The notes below the pieces were generated by a model. It was not told the origin of the DNA and made no database searches. It worked only from the letters and a program-made list of their open reading frames with translations. Made by a program: the position numbers and the translations under genes. DNA of 55,775 nucleotides from 2-12-FULL-41-17 sp964562855 (GTDB taxonomy: Bacteria > Patescibacteriota > Microgenomatia > Curtissbacterales > GWA2-41-24), in the NCBI GenBank assembly GCA_964562855.1, contig CAZLVB010000004.1, positions 1 through 55,775 on the forward strand, in the 5' to 3' direction. Positions 20,137-28,151 of the stretch are shown here, piece after piece (the stretch's first letter is position 1; every line of letters starts with the position of its first letter).

Positions 20137-20445
20137 ATGTTCAGATTAAAAGTCGGGGACGAAGTTTTAGTCACTACCGGTAAGGACAAAGGCAAAAAAG
20201 GGAAAATAGAAAAAATTTTTCCAAAAGAAAATAAATTGCAAATAGAATCGATAAACATCATAAAAAAACACAAAAAGATCTCAAAAGGAAAATCAAGTGG
20301 AATCTTTGAGGTATCTTCGCCGATTTTTGCATCCAAAGTATCGCTAATCTGTCCAAAGTGTACAAAACCAACCAGAGTCGGCTTTGCAATTGAAAACGGG
20401 AGGAAAAATCGGATTTGTATCAAGTGTAAAGGAGTGCTTAAATGA
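20137..20445 (+). CDS. rplX: 50S ribosomal protein L24
   Basis: 102 residues: KOW motif LKVGDEVLVTTGKDKGKKGKIEKIFPKENKLQIESINIIKKHKK, then a zinc-finger-like C-terminus with C69-x2-C72 and a second CxxC (RICIKCKGVLK). One of the first proteins in 50S assembly. Overlaps rplE by four bases (ATGA). Confidence 0.97.
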   Translation: MFRLKVGDEVLVTTGKDKGKKGKIEKIFPKENKLQIESINIIKKHKKISKGKSSGIFEVSSPIFASKVSLICPKCTKPTRVGFAIENGRKNRICIKCKGVLK

Positions 20446-21044
20446 CTAACCTATCCCAAACGCGTTCTGAAGCGAGAAAGAAAGATTCACGGACCTCGGA
20501 TCGTGGGAATTTATATTCAAAATTCCAGACAGAAGCCGTACCAAAATTAAAAGAGGAGTTCAACCTTAAGAATGATTTAGCCCTGCCTAAGATCGAAAAA
20601 ATTGTTATTAATTTTAGCATGGCCGATGCTTTAACGGACAAAGATGTAATTGGTAAAGTTACCGAACAAATGGCTCAAATTTCCGGCCAAAAACCGAGAT
20701 TGACAAAGGCCAGAAAGGCAATTTCTACATTTAAATTAAGACAGGGAGACACAATCGGAGCGAAAGTCACTTTAAGAAGTAAAAAAGCTTGGCAATTTTT
20801 GGAAAAATTTATTGCCGTAGCTATCCCAAGATTGAGAGATTTTAGGGGAGTTTCTCCCCTAAAATTTGATTCAGCTGGCAATTACACTTTTGGCTTAACG
20901 GAACAGATAATTTTTCCAGAAATTGATTATGCGAAAATCGATAAAATTAGAGGAATGTCTTTGACAATTACTATAAAAAATACAAATCCTCAAAAATCAA
21001 TCAGATTACTTGAGCTGTTAGGAGTTCCCTTTAAAAAGAATTAA
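20442..21044 (+). CDS. rplE: 50S ribosomal protein L5
   Basis: 200 residues, about 20 longer at the N-terminus than usual: MTNLSQTRSEARKKDSRTSD precedes the normal start-like LYSKFQTEAVPKLKEEF. The added stretch is encoded by DNA with small inverted repeats and may come from a repeat insertion. The rest is typical (LPKIEKIVINFSM, RGVSPLKFDSAGNYTFGLTEQIIFPEIDY). Binds 5S rRNA and contacts P-site tRNA. Overlaps rplX (ATGA). Confidence 0.96.
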   Translation: MTNLSQTRSEARKKDSRTSDRGNLYSKFQTEAVPKLKEEFNLKNDLALPKIEKIVINFSMADALTDKDVIGKVTEQMAQISGQKPRLTKARKAISTFKLRQGDTIGAKVTLRSKKAWQFLEKFIAVAIPRLRDFRGVSPLKFDSAGNYTFGLTEQIIFPEIDYAKIDKIRGMSLTITIKNTNPQKSIRLLELLGVPFKKN

Positions 21045-21045
21045 T

Positions 21046-21231
21046 ATGGCAAAAAAATCAAAAATTGTAAAAAACGAAAAAAAACAAAAATTTGCTGTCA
21101 GATACGTCAATCGTTGCAAAATTTGCGGAAGACCCCGCGCTTATTTAAGAAAATTCGGAATTTGTAGATTGTGTTTTAGAGATCTGGTTCATAAAGGAGA
21201 AATTCCGGGGGTCAAAAAAGCATCATGGTAG
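21046..21231 (+). CDS. rpsN: 30S ribosomal protein S14, zinc-binding type
   Basis: 61 residues, the short zinc-ribbon form: FAVRYVNRCKICGRPRAYLRKFGICRLCFRDLVHKGEIPGVKKASW, with C-x2-C...C-x2-C. Follows rplE by one base. Part of the 30S head. Confidence 0.98.
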   Translation: MAKKSKIVKNEKKQKFAVRYVNRCKICGRPRAYLRKFGICRLCFRDLVHKGEIPGVKKASW

Positions 21232-21316
21232 AAATTAGTTGGAAATTGAAAATTAGAAAGCGAAGTTTTGCTTCGCAAATTTGGAAATTTAATTTCGACC
21301 GAAGGGAGAAATCATA
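21232..21316. repeat. Spacer hairpin element between rpsN and rpsH
   Basis: GCGAAG (21260-21265) pairs with CTTCGC (21271-21276) over a five-base loop, flanked by TTGGAAATT-type strings on both sides. Related in layout to the element before rpsC. Ends with GAAGGGAG, the RBS of rpsH. Confidence 0.75.
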
Positions 21317-21691
21317 GTGGATCCAGTATCAGATATGCTCACAATAATTAGAAATGGTTATATGGCTAACAAAATGCAAGTTGCAATTCCTTTTTCGAAG
21401 TTTAAGCTTGAAATTGCTAAGGTCTTAGAAAAAGAGAAATTTGTGAATAAAATTTCTAAAGAAAGTTCGTCATTAACAATAGAACTTCTGTACGAAAATC
21501 ACAAGCCTAAAATTACTCAAATCAAACGAGTTTCCAAGCCGGGGTTAAGAGTATATGTAAGGGGTAAAAATATAAAAAGAATTAAAGGCGGAAAAGGGAA
21601 AATTATTATCTCTACTCCAGATGGATTGATGACGGGTGAGGAAGCAAAAACAAAAAAACTGGGAGGGGAGGTCATTTGCCAAATTTGGTAA
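21317..21691 (+). CDS. rpsH: 30S ribosomal protein S8
   Basis: 124 residues from a GTG start preceded by GAAGGGAG. DPVSDMLTIIRNGYMANKMQVAIPFSKFKLEIAKVLEKEKFV at the start; ISTPDGLMTGEEAKTKKLGGEVICQIW at the end matches the S8 16S-binding C-terminus. In other bacteria it represses the spc operon. Confidence 0.97.
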   Translation: MDPVSDMLTIIRNGYMANKMQVAIPFSKFKLEIAKVLEKEKFVNKISKESSSLTIELLYENHKPKITQIKRVSKPGLRVYVRGKNIKRIKGGKGKIIISTPDGLMTGEEAKTKKLGGEVICQIW

Positions 21692-21696
21692 TAAAA

Positions 21697-22242
21697 ATGA
21701 GTAAAATTGGAAAACAGCCAATAATTTTATCTAAAGATGTAAACGCGCAGATTAACGACTCAATCATTAAGGTTGTCGGTCCCAAAGGAGAACTGGTATT
21801 TGAAGTACGTCCAGAGATAAAAGTAGAAATTGCCGAGGACAAAATTATTGTTTCGAGAAAAAACGAAACCAAACTTGCAAGATCGCTGCATGGCCTAACC
21901 CGCAGTGTCATTGCAAATATGATTCAAGGTGTAACAGCCGGTCATCAAAAAACTCTCGAAATAGTCGGCGTTGGTTATCGAGCAGCAAAACAAGGTGATG
22001 ATTTGATTTTAAATGTCGGCTACTCGCACCCTGTCATAATTCCAAAAACTCCAAATGTAGATATTGAAACCAAAGACAATAAAATAATTGTTTCTGGCAT
22101 TGATAAGGTGACAGTCGGAGAGATTGCGGCAAGAATCAGGAAAATAAGACCACCTGAGCCGTACAAAGGAAAAGGGATTAAATATTTGGGAGAAGTAGTT
22201 AGAAGAAAAGCTGGAAAAACCGTCAAAGCAGTAGGAGCATAA
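21697..22242 (+). CDS. rplF: 50S ribosomal protein L6
   Basis: 181 residues from the ATG at 21697 (MSKIGKQPIILSKDV), the normal L6 start. A TTG at 21676, in frame and overlapping rpsH, has the better Shine-Dalgarno (GGGAGGGGAGG) and would add seven residues, so the start is not settled. Two repeated L6 domains; C-terminal EIAARIRKIRPPEPYKGKGIKYLGEVVRRKAGK is diagnostic. Confidence 0.96.
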   Translation: MSKIGKQPIILSKDVNAQINDSIIKVVGPKGELVFEVRPEIKVEIAEDKIIVSRKNETKLARSLHGLTRSVIANMIQGVTAGHQKTLEIVGVGYRAAKQGDDLILNVGYSHPVIIPKTPNVDIETKDNKIIVSGIDKVTVGEIAARIRKIRPPEPYKGKGIKYLGEVVRRKAGKTVKAVGA

Positions 22243-22249
22243 AAATTTT

Positions 22250-22597
22250 ATGAAATCAAGTCTAAATAAAAGATCAGTAAGGCATTATAGAATTCGTCAC
22301 AAAATGGGAAAGTCTAATTTGCCGAGATTTTCGGTCTTTAGATCAAACAATCACATCTATGCCCAAATTATAGATGACATCAAGAGCAGCACCGTGGCAT
22401 CTTATTCAGATCTTAATTTAAAAGAAAAATCAGAAAAGGGAAAGTTAGAGCAAGCGTTCGAGGTCGGATTAGCGCTTGCAAAATCGGCTCTTGCCAAAAA
22501 AATTCAGAAAGTTAAATTTGATCGTGGGGGATACAAATATCATGGCCGAGTTAAATCAATGGCAGAAGGCGCAAGGAAAGGAGGCTTAATTTTTTAA
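22250..22597 (+). CDS. rplR: 50S ribosomal protein L18
   Basis: 115 residues: NKRSVRHYRIRHKMGKSNLPRFSVFRSNNHIYAQIIDD, then VGLALAKSALAKKIQKVKFDRGGYKYHGRVKSMAEGARKGGL. Binds 5S rRNA. Shares one base with the start of rpsE. No Shine-Dalgarno seen upstream. Confidence 0.97.
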   Translation: MKSSLNKRSVRHYRIRHKMGKSNLPRFSVFRSNNHIYAQIIDDIKSSTVASYSDLNLKEKSEKGKLEQAFEVGLALAKSALAKKIQKVKFDRGGYKYHGRVKSMAEGARKGGLIF

Positions 22598-23049
22598 TGG
22601 CACAAGTTGGTCAAGAAATGGTAAGGGATTTTGAAGAAAAAGTTGTCCAAATTAATAGAGTTTCAAAAAAGACAAAGGGTGGAAATAGAATTGGATTTAC
22701 AGCACTTGTTGTAGTAGGAGACAAAAAGGGAAAAGTAGGTGTAGGAAAAGGTAAATCAAAGGATGTAGCGACTGCTATCAGAAAAGGAATAACCTATGCT
22801 AAAAAACATTTAATCGACGTACCAATAATAAATGGTACGATCAGAAGCGATATCTACCTGAAATTAGGGGCAGCCAAGATTCTCTTAAAACCGGCTTCTG
22901 AAGGTACGGGAGTCATCGCTGGCGGTGCGGTCAGGGCTGTCGTCGAAGCTGCGGGTATCAGAAATATTTCAAGTAAAATTCTAGGGACGAAAAATAAAGC
23001 ATCAAATGTTTACGCCACGCTAGAAGCCTTAAAAGATTTATCAAGATGA
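22597..23049 (+). CDS. rpsE: 30S ribosomal protein S5
   Basis: 150 residues: EKVVQINRVSKKTKGGNRIGFTALVVVGDKKGKVGVGKGKSKDVATAIRKG (dsRBD-like half), then ILLKPASEGTGVIAGGAVRAVVEAAGIRNISSKILGTKN. Involved in decoding accuracy and mRNA unwinding. It is followed directly by rplO (ATGA overlap): rpmD (L30), normally between them, is missing. Confidence 0.98.
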   Translation: MAQVGQEMVRDFEEKVVQINRVSKKTKGGNRIGFTALVVVGDKKGKVGVGKGKSKDVATAIRKGITYAKKHLIDVPIINGTIRSDIYLKLGAAKILLKPASEGTGVIAGGAVRAVVEAAGIRNISSKILGTKNKASNVYATLEALKDLSR

Positions 23050-23489
23050 AACTTAACAATCTACCCAAGATAAATAAAAAACGAAAAAAAACAATTGGCC
23101 GAGGTCCCGGTTCCGGAAAGGGTAAAACAGGCGGTAAGGGCACAAAAGGGCAAAATGTTAGAGGGAAAATCCCTATCACGCATGCTCATTACGAAGGCGG
23201 CCAAAGGCCCATTTTCAAAAGATTGCCCTATAAGCGCGGCAAAGGCAATAGCAAGATTTCTAAAAAACCGATTATTGTGAACCTGAAAGTTCTTAATATT
23301 TTACCAAGGGGCACCGTAGTGGATATTGAGTCTTTAATTAAATTCGGAATCGTTGATAAAAACGATGCAAAAAAATTCGGTGTCAAAATTTTAGGCAGCG
23401 GTGAAATAAATCATTCGATGGAAATAAAACTTCCAATTTCAAATAGTGCGAAACAGAAAATAGAAAAAATGAAAGTCAAAAAAGATTAG
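23046..23489 (+). CDS. rplO: 50S ribosomal protein L15
   Basis: 147 residues: a glycine-rich basic N-terminus (RKKTIGRGPGSGKGKTGGKGTKGQNVRG), then YEGGQRPIFKRLPYKRG and a typical C-terminal domain (VKILGSGEINHSMEIKLPISNSAKQKIEK). Coupled to rpsE. L15 contacts many 23S rRNA domains during late assembly. Confidence 0.97.
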   Translation: MKLNNLPKINKKRKKTIGRGPGSGKGKTGGKGTKGQNVRGKIPITHAHYEGGQRPIFKRLPYKRGKGNSKISKKPIIVNLKVLNILPRGTVVDIESLIKFGIVDKNDAKKFGVKILGSGEINHSMEIKLPISNSAKQKIEKMKVKKD

Positions 23490-23497
23490 CCAAATCC

Positions 23498-24799
23498 GTG
23501 GATTATTTTCAAAAGTTACTACAAACAATAACTAAACTTTACAAAGTCAAAGAATTGCGCGGCAAAATTCTTTTCACAGCCGTCATCTTCCTTATTTTTC
23601 GGATTTTTGTTTTTGTTCCTGTGCCTGGTGTTGATTTGGAATCCATTAAGAGGCTATTCGCAGAAAATCAACTTCTTTCTCTTTTGAACATTTTTTCCGG
23701 CGGAACCCTTGCTAACTTTTCCGTGATGTCTTTAGGCTTAAATCCTTATATCAATGCCAGTATTATAATGCAACTTTTGCAAATGGTTTTCCCAAAACTT
23801 GAAGAACTTGCCAAGGAAGGGGAATCTGGAAGAGCAAAAATAAATCAATACACAAGGTATCTAACAGTCCCGCTCACGGTCATTCAATCATTTGGAATGT
23901 ACATTCTTTTACTTAATGCCCAGGTAATAGAAAGACTTGATCCACCTACCTTGATTTCACTTGTTTTTACTATGACAGCTGGAACTATTCTTTTGATGTG
24001 GTTTGGTGAGCTGATTTCTCAAAGAGGTATCGGCAACGGTATTTCAATGATAATTTTCGCAGGCATTGTGGGCAGATTACCTGTGGGCCTCGCCCAGCAG
24101 GCTTCTGTTTTTGATCCTACCTTAATAAAAAATTTAGTTATTTTCGTGGTGATGGCTCTATTAGTGGTGGTCTCTATAGTTATCGTAACAGAAGCAAGGA
24201 GGCCGATTAAAGTGCAGTACTCAAGAAGACCCCAGGAAGGCGCACCTTCTACTGTCTCAAGTTATATCCCCCTAAGAGTCAATCAAGCAGGAGTTATCCC
24301 AATCATTTTCGCTGTTTCTCTAATTCTCTTACCGACAACTTTTGCCAGATTTTTTGAAAGGTCTCCGAATGTAACAATTGCCAATTTAGCTCAAGATCTC
24401 CAAAGACTTTTCAGTCCAGACCAAATTTTATACAACGTAACCTATTTTTTGTTGGTTGTTGCTTTTACTTATTTCTACACTACGGTCGCGTTCAATACCA
24501 AACAAATATCCGAAATGCTGATGAAGCAGGGCGGCTTTTTACCCGGAATCAGACCCGGCTCCCCAACTAAATCATATTTAGATTTTGTTTCTCTGAGAAT
24601 TACTCTTTTTGGGGCCATATTTTTGGGATTGATCGCAATTCTACCGTCAATTGGACAAGCTTTAACACAAATACAGACACTACTAATCGGTGGAACTGGT
24701 CTTTTGATAGTTGTGGCAGTCATTTTAGAAACTTCTAAAAATATAGAATCCCAATTAGTCATGAGAGATTATGACACCTTTTTAAGGAGGTGCATGTGA
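23498..24799 (+). CDS. secY: Protein translocase subunit SecY
   Basis: 433 residues with about ten transmembrane helices, from a GTG start. Plug/TM2 region SGGTLANFSVMSLGLNPYINASIIMQLL, loop REGES-like KEGESGRAKINQYTRYLT, and cytosolic loop YSRRPQEGAPSTVSSYIPLRVNQAGVIPIIFA, plus GGFLPGIRPGSPTKSYL are conserved. Forms the protein-conducting channel with SecE. Ends GTGA overlapping adk. Confidence 0.98.
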   Translation: MDYFQKLLQTITKLYKVKELRGKILFTAVIFLIFRIFVFVPVPGVDLESIKRLFAENQLLSLLNIFSGGTLANFSVMSLGLNPYINASIIMQLLQMVFPKLEELAKEGESGRAKINQYTRYLTVPLTVIQSFGMYILLLNAQVIERLDPPTLISLVFTMTAGTILLMWFGELISQRGIGNGISMIIFAGIVGRLPVGLAQQASVFDPTLIKNLVIFVVMALLVVVSIVIVTEARRPIKVQYSRRPQEGAPSTVSSYIPLRVNQAGVIPIIFAVSLILLPTTFARFFERSPNVTIANLAQDLQRLFSPDQILYNVTYFLLVVAFTYFYTTVAFNTKQISEMLMKQGGFLPGIRPGSPTKSYLDFVSLRITLFGAIFLGLIAILPSIGQALTQIQTLLIGGTGLLIVVAVILETSKNIESQLVMRDYDTFLRRCM

Positions 24800-25326
24800 A
24801 ATTAGTTTTTCTGGGAAGTCAGGGCAGCGGTAAATCAACACAGGCTAAAGTAGCGGCCGAAAAATTAAATTTACCTTGGGTAGAAATGGGTCAACTTTTC
24901 AGGGATGAATCTGTGCTACAAACCCAGGACGGATCTGATATTCGAGCGGCTTTAGAGGTCGGTAATTTGGTCCCAGACCCAATAGCCATTAAAATTTTGC
25001 ACGAGCGTCTTGCGAGGCCAGATTGCAAACGAGGCTATATTCTTGATGGTTATCCCAGGAATTATGCTCAGCTTGAAGGGCTCGATCAAGATATAGAAAA
25101 AGTGTTTTATATTAAAGTTTCCGACCAGGAAGCTATCAGAAGGTTACTGGCAAGAGGCAGGACAGATGACAACCTTGAAGTATTGACCAGAAGACTTGAA
25201 ATTTATCACAAAGAAACTGAGCCGTTACTGGGCTATTTTAGAGAAAGAAGAATACTTGAGGAAATAGACGGAGAAAGGCCGATCGAAATGATTGCGCAAG
25301 ACGTAGCAGGCAGAATCAAAAAATAA
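24796..25326 (+). CDS. adk: Adenylate kinase, short-LID form
   Basis: 176 residues from GTG at 24796, which overlaps the secY stop (GTGA) and lies five bases after AAGGAGG; a GTG at 24790 is less likely because it falls inside that RBS. P-loop LGSQGSGKSTQ at residues 6-16, ILDGYPRN for the NMP-binding part, and a reduced LID (ARGRTDDNLEVLTRRLEIYHKETEPLL). Converts AMP plus ATP to two ADP. The secY-adk-map order is conserved in bacteria. Confidence 0.95.
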   Translation: MKLVFLGSQGSGKSTQAKVAAEKLNLPWVEMGQLFRDESVLQTQDGSDIRAALEVGNLVPDPIAIKILHERLARPDCKRGYILDGYPRNYAQLEGLDQDIEKVFYIKVSDQEAIRRLLARGRTDDNLEVLTRRLEIYHKETEPLLGYFRERRILEEIDGERPIEMIAQDVAGRIKK

Positions 25327-25331
25327 AAATC

Positions 25332-26090
25332 ATGACTAACGGCAGTTTGCAAAAAACAAATAAAGAAATTGATTTAATGAAAACTTCAGGCAGGATTTGT
25401 TCTCTTGTTTTGGCAAAGCTCTCAACAATGGTCAAAGCCGGGGAATCACTAATCGCACTTGATAAAGTCGCCAAATTTGAAATTGAAAAAAGAGGAGGAA
25501 GTCCTTCGTTTGTGACTGTTGATGACTATAAGTGGACAATTTGTACTACTGTAAATGAGGAAGTTGTTCATGGAATTCCGACGTCTCGTAAACTTAAAGA
25601 GGGAGACATTTTAGGGATAGACATAGGTGTTTTATACAAGGGCTATCACAGCGATATGGCCACATCCGTCGGTGTTGGCAAAATTTCAGACGAGAAACGA
25701 AGATTCCTTGAAGTAGGAAAAACTACTTTAAATAACGCTATAAAAAAAACAAAAGTCGGAAACCGCATAGGAGATATCTCTGCAACGATTCAGGAAGGGA
25801 TAGAAAGCAATGGCTATTCCGTGGTGAGGAATTTAACGGGTCATGGTGTGGGTAAAAATCTGCACGAGGATCCGATTATTCCCTGCTTTGGAAAATATAA
25901 AACTGGACCCAAGATTTTAGAAAACATGGTGCTTGCAATCGAAGTAATTTATACTCAAGGAAAAAGCGAAGTAAAGTTAGGGCAAGACGGATGGACTATC
26001 GCAACGCAAGACGGTTCCCCCGGAGGACTTTTTGAGCAAACTATAGCGGTCACTAAAGATGGCCCTATAGTCTTGACGCCATATTTATGA
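25332..26090 (+). CDS. map: Methionine aminopeptidase, type I
   Basis: 252 residues. Metal ligands of the pita-bread fold are visible: D in LGIDIGVLYKGYHSD (two aspartates, about residues 97 and 108), H in LTGHGVGKNLHEDP (about 172), E in VLAIEVIYT (about 205) and E in SPGGLFEQTIAV (about 236). Removes the initiator Met from new proteins. Start ATG five bases after adk. Confidence 0.97.
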   Translation: MTNGSLQKTNKEIDLMKTSGRICSLVLAKLSTMVKAGESLIALDKVAKFEIEKRGGSPSFVTVDDYKWTICTTVNEEVVHGIPTSRKLKEGDILGIDIGVLYKGYHSDMATSVGVGKISDEKRRFLEVGKTTLNNAIKKTKVGNRIGDISATIQEGIESNGYSVVRNLTGHGVGKNLHEDPIIPCFGKYKTGPKILENMVLAIEVIYTQGKSEVKLGQDGWTIATQDGSPGGLFEQTIAVTKDGPIVLTPYL

Positions 26091-26158
26091 TTATGTACAA
26101 TATGATTTTACAAATATTTTCTAAATTTCCCGATATAAAAATCGGAACAATATAAAAT

Positions 26159-26186
26159 GGAAAACCTTGAGGTTGTTTCTTAAAAT
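26159..26186 (+). promoter_or_regulatory. Leader hairpin before infA
   Basis: GGAAAACCTTGAGGTTGTTT followed by CTTAAAAT: a small AACC/GGTT hairpin just before the infA start. The same pattern, with a longer outer stem, occurs just before rpsM (26649-26679). Upstream, CCGAT/ATCGG (about 26130-26146) makes another small hairpin and TATAAAAT (26151-26158) could be a -10. Confidence 0.5.
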
Positions 26187-26426
26187 ATGAAAGTTGGCGT
26201 TATCGAAGTTGAAGGAGAAGTCATTGAGGCCTTGCCCAATACAATGTTTCGAGTTTCAGTTCCGTCTGGACAAATACCAGAAATTGATGAGGCTAAGGTT
26301 CTCTTGTGCCATCTTTCAGGCAAAATGAGAATTCACTATGTGCGTATCCTACCAGGTGATAAGGTGAAAGTAGAACTGACGCCTTACGATTTGACCAAGG
26401 GCAGAATAATTTTTCGATACAGATAA
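26187..26426 (+). CDS. infA: Translation initiation factor IF-1
   Basis: 79 residues of the OB-fold S1 type: IEVEGEVIEALPNTMFRVSVPSGQ, LCHLSGKMRIHYVRILPGDKVKVELTPYDLTKGRIIFRYR. Binds the A site of the 30S and assists IF-2/IF-3. Sits in the conserved map-infA-rpmJ order; may have its own promoter in the 96-base gap after map. Confidence 0.98.
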   Translation: MKVGVIEVEGEVIEALPNTMFRVSVPSGQIPEIDEAKVLLCHLSGKMRIHYVRILPGDKVKVELTPYDLTKGRIIFRYR

Positions 26427-26444
26427 GATGTTAGTTACAACTCA

Positions 26445-26558
26445 ATGAAAGTTCAAGCAAGTATCAAAAAAAGATGTATTAATTGCAAAATCGTAAAACG
26501 CAAAGGTAGACTTTACGTAATTTGTTCTAACCCGAGGCACAAGCAGCGTCAAGGGTAA
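26445..26558 (+). CDS. rpmJ: 50S ribosomal protein L36
   Basis: 37 residues: MKVQASIKKRCINCKIVKRK followed by GRLYVICSNPRHKQRQG. Zinc ligands C11, C14, C27 and H32 are in place. It lies 18 bases after infA, the usual place. Too short to be found by a length cutoff but unmistakable. Confidence 0.97.
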   Translation: MKVQASIKKRCINCKIVKRKGRLYVICSNPRHKQRQG

Positions 26559-26688
26559 AGCATATCAAAATGATAAATCAAAATCTAAAAATCAAATTTA
26601 AATCTGGCTTTGCCAGTGCGAATTTTTCCTATAAGGGAAAGAGGAATATTAAGGAGAAAACCGTAGGTTGTCTCCTTAAATTAAAAAT
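26559..26688 (+). promoter_or_regulatory. rpmJ-rpsM spacer with hairpins
   Basis: Contains CTGGC-TTT-GCCAG (about 26607-26619) and, directly before rpsM, TTAAGGAGA (26649-26657) paired with TCTCCTTAA (26671-26679) around an inner AACC-GTA-GGTT stem. The AAGGAG of a Shine-Dalgarno would be locked in the stem, suggesting translational control of rpsM, or the hairpin is a repeat element. The AT-rich part (ATCAAAATGATAAATCAAAA) is low-complexity. Confidence 0.6.
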
Positions 26689-27096
26689 ATGACTAGAATT
26701 TCAGGAATAGACATACCGGGTGAAAAAAGAATCGAAGCATCCCTGCCGTACATTTTTGGGATTGGGCCAAATCGTGCAAAAAAAATACTTATCATTTGTC
26801 AGATTAACCCGGATGTCAGGACAAAAAACCTAAAAGAAGAGGAAATAGCAAGGCTTCAAAAAGAGATTGAGAAATATAAAGTAGAAGGTGATTTAAGAAG
26901 AGAAATTCAAAGCAACATTAAAAGATTGCAGGAAATTGGTTCTTATAGAGGAGTCAGGCACAGCAGAAATTTACCAGTGAGAGGCCAAAGAACCCGCGTA
27001 AACGCAAGAACAAAAAGAGGAAAAAGAATCACAATTGGAACAGTAAGGAAAGATGTTGCGCAGAAACTTGGTCAGCAATCCCAACCAGTTAAATAA
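26689..27096 (+). CDS. rpsM: 30S ribosomal protein S13
   Basis: 135 residues: RISGIDIPGEKRIEASLPYIFGIGPNRAKKIL (HhH-like), then GSYRGVRHSRNLPVRGQRTRVNARTKRGKR, the typical basic tail. About 10 residues longer than average. Contacts P-site tRNA and bridges to 50S. Preceded by the strong hairpin at 26649-26679. Confidence 0.97.
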   Translation: MTRISGIDIPGEKRIEASLPYIFGIGPNRAKKILIICQINPDVRTKNLKEEEIARLQKEIEKYKVEGDLRREIQSNIKRLQEIGSYRGVRHSRNLPVRGQRTRVNARTKRGKRITIGTVRKDVAQKLGQQSQPVK

Positions 27097-27097
27097 T

Positions 27098-27487
27098 ATG
27101 AACAAAGAAATTAAGAAAACAAAAAAAACAGTTTCTAAAAATATAACTCACGCAAAAGCTTACGTCACTGCTACCTTCAACAACACCATAGTTACACTTT
27201 GCGATACAAATGGTCAAACCTTGTTATGGGGTTCTGCCGGGGCTTCTGGTTTTAAAGGTGCGAGAAAATCGACTCCATATGCTGCGACAACGGCTGTGGA
27301 AGACGTGGCAAGAAAAGCCAAAGAACTGGGTATCAGGAGTATAGAAATTTTAGTGAAGGGGCCCGGGCCGGGTAGAGATGGCGCTATTCGGGCGTTTAAA
27401 TCACAAGGATTAAATATAACAATGATCGCAGACGTTACGCCTATTCCACACAATGGACCACGTCCATCAAAAAGGAGAAGAGTTTAG
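27098..27487 (+). CDS. rpsK: 30S ribosomal protein S11
   Basis: 129 residues from ATG at 27098, one base after the rpsM stop; an upstream in-frame codon inside rpsM is rejected. THAKAYVTATFNNTIVTLCDTNGQTLLWGSAGASGFKGARKSTPYAATTAVE, then VKGPGPGRDGAIRAFKSQGLNITMIADVTPIPHNGPRPSKRRRV. Forms the mRNA exit platform. Confidence 0.98.
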   Translation: MNKEIKKTKKTVSKNITHAKAYVTATFNNTIVTLCDTNGQTLLWGSAGASGFKGARKSTPYAATTAVEDVARKAKELGIRSIEILVKGPGPGRDGAIRAFKSQGLNITMIADVTPIPHNGPRPSKRRRV

Positions 27488-27489
27488 AA

Positions 27490-28098
27490 ATGGCTAGATA
27501 TACTGGACCAAAACACAGGCTTTGCAGGGCAGAGGGTACTGCCTTATGTGGGCAAGCCAACTGTCCCGTGATAAAAAGAAATGCAGCACCACCCGGTCAA
27601 CACGGTGTAAAAATGCGTAAAAAATCTTCAGATTTTGCAATCCAGCTTAGAGAGAAACAAAAAGTCAAAAGAATTTACCAGGTCCTTGAGAGGCAATTTA
27701 GAAAATATTTTGAAATTGCCTCAAGGAAAAAAACTACAACCGGTCAGGCACTTCTCAACCTTTTGGAAACACGTCTGGATAATGTTGTCTACAGGCTTAA
27801 TTTGGCAAAAACTAGGTATCAAGCAAGACAACTTGTATCTCATGGTCATGTAATGGTTAACGATAAAAAAGTGACCATTCCTTCATATAATGTTAAAATT
27901 GGCGATATTATATCTCTCTCAGGAAAAGCCGCAAATTTTGATTTCATCAAAAAACTGTCAGAAGATACTAAAGATTTAACAATGCCATCTTGGCTCTCCA
28001 GGAAGGCACTGGTCGGAAAAGTCGCGGCAGAACCAAAAAGAGAAGACATTGACGCTCAGATTGATGAAAGACTTATAGTTGAATTTTATTCTCGATAG
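27490..28098 (+). CDS. rpsD: 30S ribosomal protein S4
   Basis: 202 residues: YTGPKHRLCRAEG...C-x4-C cluster at the N-terminus (C12, C20, C25, partly matching zinc-type S4), S4 RNA-binding domain LLNLLETRLDNVVYRLNLAKTRYQARQLVSHGHVMVNDKKVTIPSYNVKIGD at about residues 93-150. Primary 16S binder; represses the alpha operon in E. coli. Two bases after rpsK. Confidence 0.98.
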   Translation: MARYTGPKHRLCRAEGTALCGQANCPVIKRNAAPPGQHGVKMRKKSSDFAIQLREKQKVKRIYQVLERQFRKYFEIASRKKTTTGQALLNLLETRLDNVVYRLNLAKTRYQARQLVSHGHVMVNDKKVTIPSYNVKIGDIISLSGKAANFDFIKKLSEDTKDLTMPSWLSRKALVGKVAAEPKREDIDAQIDERLIVEFYSR

Positions 28099-28151
28099 AG
28101 AACAAGATGCGATTCAGATTATTCAAGATAAAAAATAAGGAGGTGAATTAA

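Noticed and set aside
24790..24796. GTG at 24790 as adk start
   Set aside because: It falls within the AAGGAGG ribosome binding site; GTG at 24796 has correct spacing and overlaps the secY stop as GTGA.
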